A stretch of 64,000 nucleotides of DNA from Effrenium voratum. Lineage: Eukaryota; Sar; Dinophyceae; Suessiales; Symbiodiniaceae. The stretch is from positions 1,623,544 to 1,687,543 of the forward strand of contig CAUJNA010003494.1 in NCBI GenBank assembly GCA_963377175.1, given 5' to 3'. Both the position numbers and the translations under genes were made by a program. Of the stretch, positions 61,901-64,000 are shown piece by piece. The number at the start of each line of letters is the position of its first letter. Positions within the stretch are counted from its first letter, which is position 1. The notes below the pieces were generated by a model. It saw nothing but the letters and a program-made list of their open reading frames with translations, made no database searches and was not told the origin of the DNA.

Positions 61901-63295
61901 CAGTGGTCGTGGGCAAGATCGACCGGACTGAGGGTCACTCACTCCAAATCGGATGGACCTGTTTACCATTTTGGTGTTTTGTACAGTTTGGGGCAGGGTC
62001 TCAAAAGGCTTAGTTGTTATTTGCCGGTCTGGGTTTTTGCGTACATTTTCTGCAAGGTTGCAAGGGTTTAGATCGGGTTTATTCCCTGGTCCTTGGGACA
62101 CGTGAGGTCTAGAATACGCCGATGCCGAAGTTCGCCCCACGGTGGAGCTGGTGAATCAGCACAACACGTCGCGGAACGTCCATGTAGAGTGCTCCATCTC
62201 TGACGGCGGCAAATTCGTGACGTCAAAGGCCTGGTGGACACCGATCATCTCCTCGACAAATCATCTTGGGGTGGACGAGATACTGTAGGTGGACGAAATC
62301 CTGCACCACCTAAGACTTTAAGACACCCTGGAATGATGTTTCCCCTGTAAATACCAGCAAACAATGGTTTCCCATAGTTTCAAAGTAGTGCAGGATTTTG
62401 TCCACCCACAGTAGGGAACAGGGACAAAAAACATGTTGAAGCCGCCAGGGCACCAGTGGAAAGCAATAGGCGGCGGTTCAAGCACTTCCGAATTCAAAGA
62501 TGGGTGGCCCCTTTGCTTGACTGCTATTGGGCAACGGATCTTTAGACTCTAACTTTTTGGAAAATAAAGGGGTTTTCCACTTAACCCCCAAAAAGTTAGA
62601 CTTTTTGCAGCGGGTCAACAGCAACCAAGTTTGGTACGGGGAAGGCAACCAGGAGAATCGTTCCTGGATTAGATCCCCTGCCCTGCACGCGTTGCGCCGC
62701 TGGGTTTCCGGGGAGCAACCCTCCACCTCAGCTTGGTAACAGGCACCATCCCTCCATTTGGCTGCAAGAATGCTCCTCTGAGTCAGTATGTATGACAACT
62801 TGCTCATTTGGGTGAATTATGTGCAGCGCATCTTTGGTTCAAACAACCCTGAACGCAAAAAGCATGAAGCGCATAGAAAGCACAAGTTTCCTCGATGACG
62901 TGGCTTGATTTTGTTTCAGGCTGGTCGGGGGGGGGGGGAATCGGGGCCCCGAAATCATTGGCCAGTTGAGCATAGGTGGCTCCACTGTTTTTTTGTGATT
63001 TGGGCATGTGTCATACTAGCGGGCACTAAGTACGCTGCTTGTTTGTTTGGTACCCCCCTCCCAAAAAAGAAAAAGAAAGAAAGAGGAGAAACAAAAACAG
63101 CCCCAACAAATCCAGCCCCAAAAAGTCCGAGCCACCAAAACACCAGCCCCCAAAGAACCCCCCGCCCCCTCCCCCCCCCCACCCCAAACCTCCGAGCCTC
63201 AGCCTGGAGCCACCCCCCAGGACTTCGACACCTCGCTGGCCGCCGGCGCCTCCTTGGACCTAGCGTTGCCCCACATGCCGCTGCCAGGCGCGCTG
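49902..63295 (+). CDS. Gene C: secreted glycoside hydrolase family 2 (beta-galactosidase-like), 5' part
   Basis: Twelve exons (49902-49961, 52454-52577, 53389-53474, 54428-54538, 55764-55832, 57189-57266, 59302-59340, 60757-60842, 61242-61353, 61867-61933, 62113-62228, 63221-63295) total 1023 nt and join in one frame to 341 codons. Order: signal peptide, Cys-rich module, then the GH2 N-terminal sugar-binding domain (DVPHDF, GYLPYKVGWYRKRL, WLEFEGV, VWLNGEFLG, SGYTP, NLLAVRADA, GWWYDGGGIYRHVWL), then the start of the Ig-like domain (ADAEVRPTVELVNQ). The family hydrolyses terminal beta-galactosides, glucuronides or mannosides; the substrate cannot be told here because the catalytic (beta/alpha)8 barrel with its two glutamates lies beyond the window. 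Likely secreted, vacuolar or cell-wall. Donors are ten GC, one GA and one GT. Confidence 0.85.
50414..50480 (+). CDS. Candidate alternative or extra exon: VWSLDEAWRFALEESRP
   Basis: Acceptor gctcgcag|gtc and a high-GC3 helical frame in gene C intron 1. A second frame (AELCRRDLPTEPARPLEP) is equally open, and the donor is unclear. May be a skipped exon or chance. Confidence 0.3.
51147..51212 (+). CDS. Candidate extra exon: GSKASAEEVPNATGEGRAHQ
   Basis: Acceptor tttgcaag|ggg and GC donor gctgca, phase 0 on both sides, so it could be inserted into gene C without breaking the frame. GC3 is moderate. Confidence 0.32.
51886..51984. mobile_element. Family 2 inverted-repeat element, copy 1
   Basis: Left end ggacgaactcctgcaccacc and right end gtcctgctacattcgtccacccacag are inverted. 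It matches the ends of 62281-62413. Non-coding. Confidence 0.62.
52180..52268 (+). mobile_element. Family 3 intronic element, copy 2
   Basis: Shares ttttaactttt, ggccggaccttc (ccgccggactttcc in copy 1), acccacaaaa.gtt, cttgttgcag and gttgcagcaccc with 35861-35958. Lies about 185 bp before exon 2. Confidence 0.62.
52454..52577 (+). CDS. Gene C exon 2: Cys-rich module, first half
   Basis: Acceptor ttttcctgtag|gat. Reads DVLPKPCMEPCARPGRCPHL, a Gly-rich linker, then SAAACRAAC. GC donor gcgact at 52578 (phase 1); unspliced, the frame stops at 52583. Confidence 0.72.
53389..53474 (+). CDS. Gene C exon 3: Cys-rich module, second half
   Basis: Acceptor gatcccag|gc (phase 1) completes Cys with exon 2, then EDVSCNAWQWCGPNATCEAP and NSCWKGRP. 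The cysteines are evenly spaced: C-x5-C-x5-C-x5-C followed by Trp. The end is the GC donor gcgagc (53475) or the GT donor gtacgc (53502); both are phase 0. Confidence 0.7.
54181..54276 (+). repeat. Tandem duplication of about 64 bp
   Basis: gccaaacttctattgagatt and gccaaacgtctactgagatt, each followed by cgggggagtg, start at 54181 and 54245. Confidence 0.75.
54428..54538 (+). CDS. Gene C exon 4: linker into GH2 domain
   Basis: Acceptor tccctaag|gga. Reads GAMALTATNRAGDPSMRPKR, then PKVGQPCDHEQCQVHFN. The GC donor gcaccg at 54539 joins phase 0 as QVHFN|DSHWELLDVPHDF, matching the usual GH2 entry (FDDSHW-like). Confidence 0.7.
54664..54770. mobile_element. Short inverted-repeat element, family 4, copy 2
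   Basis: Starts gtgggtatgggtcaaaatta and ends acctatttttgacccacac, inverted repeats of each other. It aligns with 5961-6060. Non-coding, in gene C intron 4. Confidence 0.65.
55465..55562 (-). repeat. tRNA-like fragment with B-box
   Basis: Minus strand carries TTGGTGATTTGGAGGTTGC then AAGGTTCAAATCCCGAAG, a perfect B-box core. The A-box-like part is degenerate. Orientation matches the other tRNA-like fragments. Confidence 0.42.
55764..55832 (+). CDS. Gene C exon 5: GH2 DVPHDF motif
   Basis: Acceptor gatagcttag|gac. Reads DSHWELLDVPHDFVVAGN then FSPHA. The GA donor gaccct at 55833 joins to DKSHGYLPYKV, giving FSPHADKSHGYLP as expected for this family; a GT or GC reading does not. Confidence 0.78.
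55833..57188. other. 1.35-kb intron 5 of gene C
   Basis: Starts with GA, has a G-rich run at about 55930-55950 and no supported exon or repeat. Confidence 0.45.
57189..57266 (+). CDS. Gene C exon 6: GYLPYKVGWYRKRL motif
   Basis: Acceptor gcgaaag|gac. Reads DKSHGYLPYKVGWYRKRL then CLNVEEMQ; AG|GC donor gcgccc at 57267. GWYRK is a hallmark of the GH2 sugar-binding jelly roll. Confidence 0.82.
57267..59301. other. 2.0-kb intron 6 of gene C
   Basis: No exon or known element seen. An exon supplying a few residues between VEEMQ and GWLEFEGV is not required but could be hidden here. Confidence 0.42.
59302..59340 (+). CDS. Gene C exon 7 (39 nt): GWLEFEGVMVRSQ
   Basis: Acceptor aatcggcag|ggg and GC donor cag|gccggc. 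It corresponds to the strand before VWLNG in GH2 proteins (L.F.GV...). Phase 0 on both sides. Confidence 0.75.
60757..60842 (+). CDS. Gene C exon 8: VWLNGEFLGDHFSGYTP motif
   Basis: Acceptor tgcccag|gtg. Reads VWLNGEFLGDHFSGYTPRLL then DISQVTLK. The GC donor gctcag at 60843 (phase 2) restores Pro with exon 9 (TLKPSGCENLLAV). An in-exon gtgacc (60829) would break phase. Confidence 0.82.
61242..61353 (+). CDS. Gene C exon 9: GWWYDGGGIYRHVWL motif
   Basis: Pyrimidine tract and ttgccag|g. Reads SGCENLLAVRADATSPD then GWWYDGGGIYRHVWLTSVAP. GC donor gctcct at 61354 joins to VHIAPFG. This is the strongest family signature in the window. Confidence 0.88.
61867..61933 (+). CDS. Gene C exon 10: VHIAPFGLYTP segment
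   Basis: Acceptor catctgag|gta. Reads VHIAPFGLYTPAVVVGKI then DRTE plus one base. GT donor gtcact (phase 1) matches the phase 1 start at 62113. Confidence 0.78.
62113..62228 (+). CDS. Gene C exon 11: start of the Ig-like GH2 domain
   Basis: Acceptor gaggtctag|aa, the only AG|A in the gene. Reads YADAEVRPTVELVNQHNTS, RNVHVECSISDGGKFVTSK. AG|GC donor gcctgg. Typical of the PF00703-like beta-sandwich after the sugar-binding domain. Confidence 0.78.
62281..62413. mobile_element. Family 2 inverted-repeat element, copy 2
   Basis: 133 bp. Left tactgtaggtggacgaaatc then ctgcac; right gtgcag then gattttgtccacccacagta. Inverted repeats of about 28 bp with few mismatches. It begins about 50 bp into intron 11. 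Confidence 0.8.
62535..62626 (+). mobile_element. Family 3 intronic element, copy 3
   Basis: cggatctttagactctaact, AACTTTTT/AAAAAGTT arms, gactttttgcag and cagcaacc, as in copies at 35861 and 52180. In the same intron as a family 2 element. Confidence 0.7.
63221..63295 (+). CDS. Gene C exon 12 (last exon in window)
   Basis: C-rich tract and caccccccag|gac. Reads DFDTSLAAGASLDLALPHMP then LPGAL. Consistent with the end of the Ig-like domain. The GC donor gccatc at 63296 keeps phase 0; unspliced, the frame stops at 63313-63315. Confidence 0.7.
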
Positions 63296-64000
63296 GCCAT
63301 CGAAGGCCCAATTTAAGGGGCCCTGAAAGAGGTCTTCAGACATCGGGCCTCTGGTCTGCTTGGATCAGCTGGCCTCGGATGCCTCGGCTGCCTCGGCTGC
63401 CTCCCATTCGTGAGAGGAACATTTGAGCACCTGGGGGCCTGAAAGATGGCTGAACCAACAAAATCGCCCATGGCCGAGGGGTGAGACCAGAAAAGAGGCA
63501 ACACACGGCGTTGCGGAGGCAGGCTCCGTAGATGTCTCCTAACATCAACCAAGCTCATTTGCAGGGTTCCTTTGTCCCGAATGTTGGATGCTTTAGACAT
63601 CAAGTATGAGGCCGTTCGAAAGTGAGTTTTCTTTGGAAGCTAGCCTTAAGAAAGAGAGTCCAAGTTTGGTATCAGATTGTCACGTAAAGTGTAATTTTCC
63701 ACAACCCTGTAAGATGTAGTTTCGATGTTTGAGGACATGCAAGGAACCCTCTGCAAGGTCCTCATTGGCCAACTTCAGTGCATGCGATGCTACCAGGCAT
63801 TGGAGCATGTTCATAGGAGCAATTGGGGCATACCTGTGGAGCTAGCATGCTTAACTTTTAGTTGGCTGATTTATTTCTGCATCATATTTCTGCCAATTTT
63901 GTGCCAGCTCACTAGGGGGAGACGAATTTACCCATGATGTAGGTCCTTTCCTCAGTTATTCAATACTTGAACTATTGTTGCATGTGCAGACGTTTCAATC
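63296..64000. other. Intron 12 of gene C, running off the window
   Basis: No exon with GH2 barrel character is visible. A small open frame at 63725-63937 has no supporting signal. Confidence 0.42.

Noticed and set aside
1..64000. Search for the dinoflagellate spliced-leader sequence (CCGTAGCCATTTTGGCTCAAG-like)
   Set aside because: No convincing match on either strand, only short chance matches to its interior.

Overview
The window looks like nuclear DNA of a dinoflagellate, most likely a Symbiodiniaceae-type alga. The evidence is structural. Coding sequence occurs as very short GC3-rich exons (about 24 to 150 bp) in long introns. Acceptors are almost always AG followed by G. Most donors are GC, with some GT and a few GA. 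All supported exons lie on the + strand, as in the unidirectional gene arrays of dinoflagellates. There are no bacterial-style operons, no rRNA and no intact tRNA. Long open frames exist on both strands, but nearly all are chance frames in intron or repeat DNA. Exon boundaries below are read by eye from splice signals, phase continuity, GC3 and protein logic; no transcript data were available.

Gene A (about 73-4793) has eight exons that join without a frame break into a 211-residue protein ending at a stop. I do not recognise its family. It has a distinctive C-terminal block (GAVRHGAECFNFYFPQELD, then EYLIIWDGFDGKPW). A gene-free stretch of about 2 kb follows.

Gene B (about 6883-49063) is a chain of some 40 short exons, most encoding charged, Leu/Ala/Glu/Arg/Gln-rich helix with heptad character. 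I read it as one very large, intron-dominated coiled-coil gene. A split into two genes cannot be excluded, and several exon ends remain open. Its introns hold most of the repeats: a cluster of hairpin-containing tandem units (7.7-11.0 kb), a trinucleotide and minisatellite block (23.1-24.35 kb), TA microsatellites, a GTGGG array, C-rich tracts and several short terminal-inverted-repeat elements.

Gene C (49902 to beyond the right edge) is the best identified. It begins with a signal-peptide exon, then a cysteine-rich module (C-x5-C-x5-C-x5-C-W), then the N-terminal sugar-binding domain and the start of the immunoglobulin-like domain of a glycoside hydrolase family 2 enzyme (beta-galactosidase/beta-glucuronidase superfamily). 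Twelve exons join in frame to 341 codons. The catalytic barrel lies outside the window.

The most interesting themes are the GC/GA-donor, AG|G-acceptor splicing, several families of 80-145 bp inverted-repeat elements in introns (introner-like or MITE-like), tRNA-like SINE fragments, and the micro-exon coiled-coil gene.
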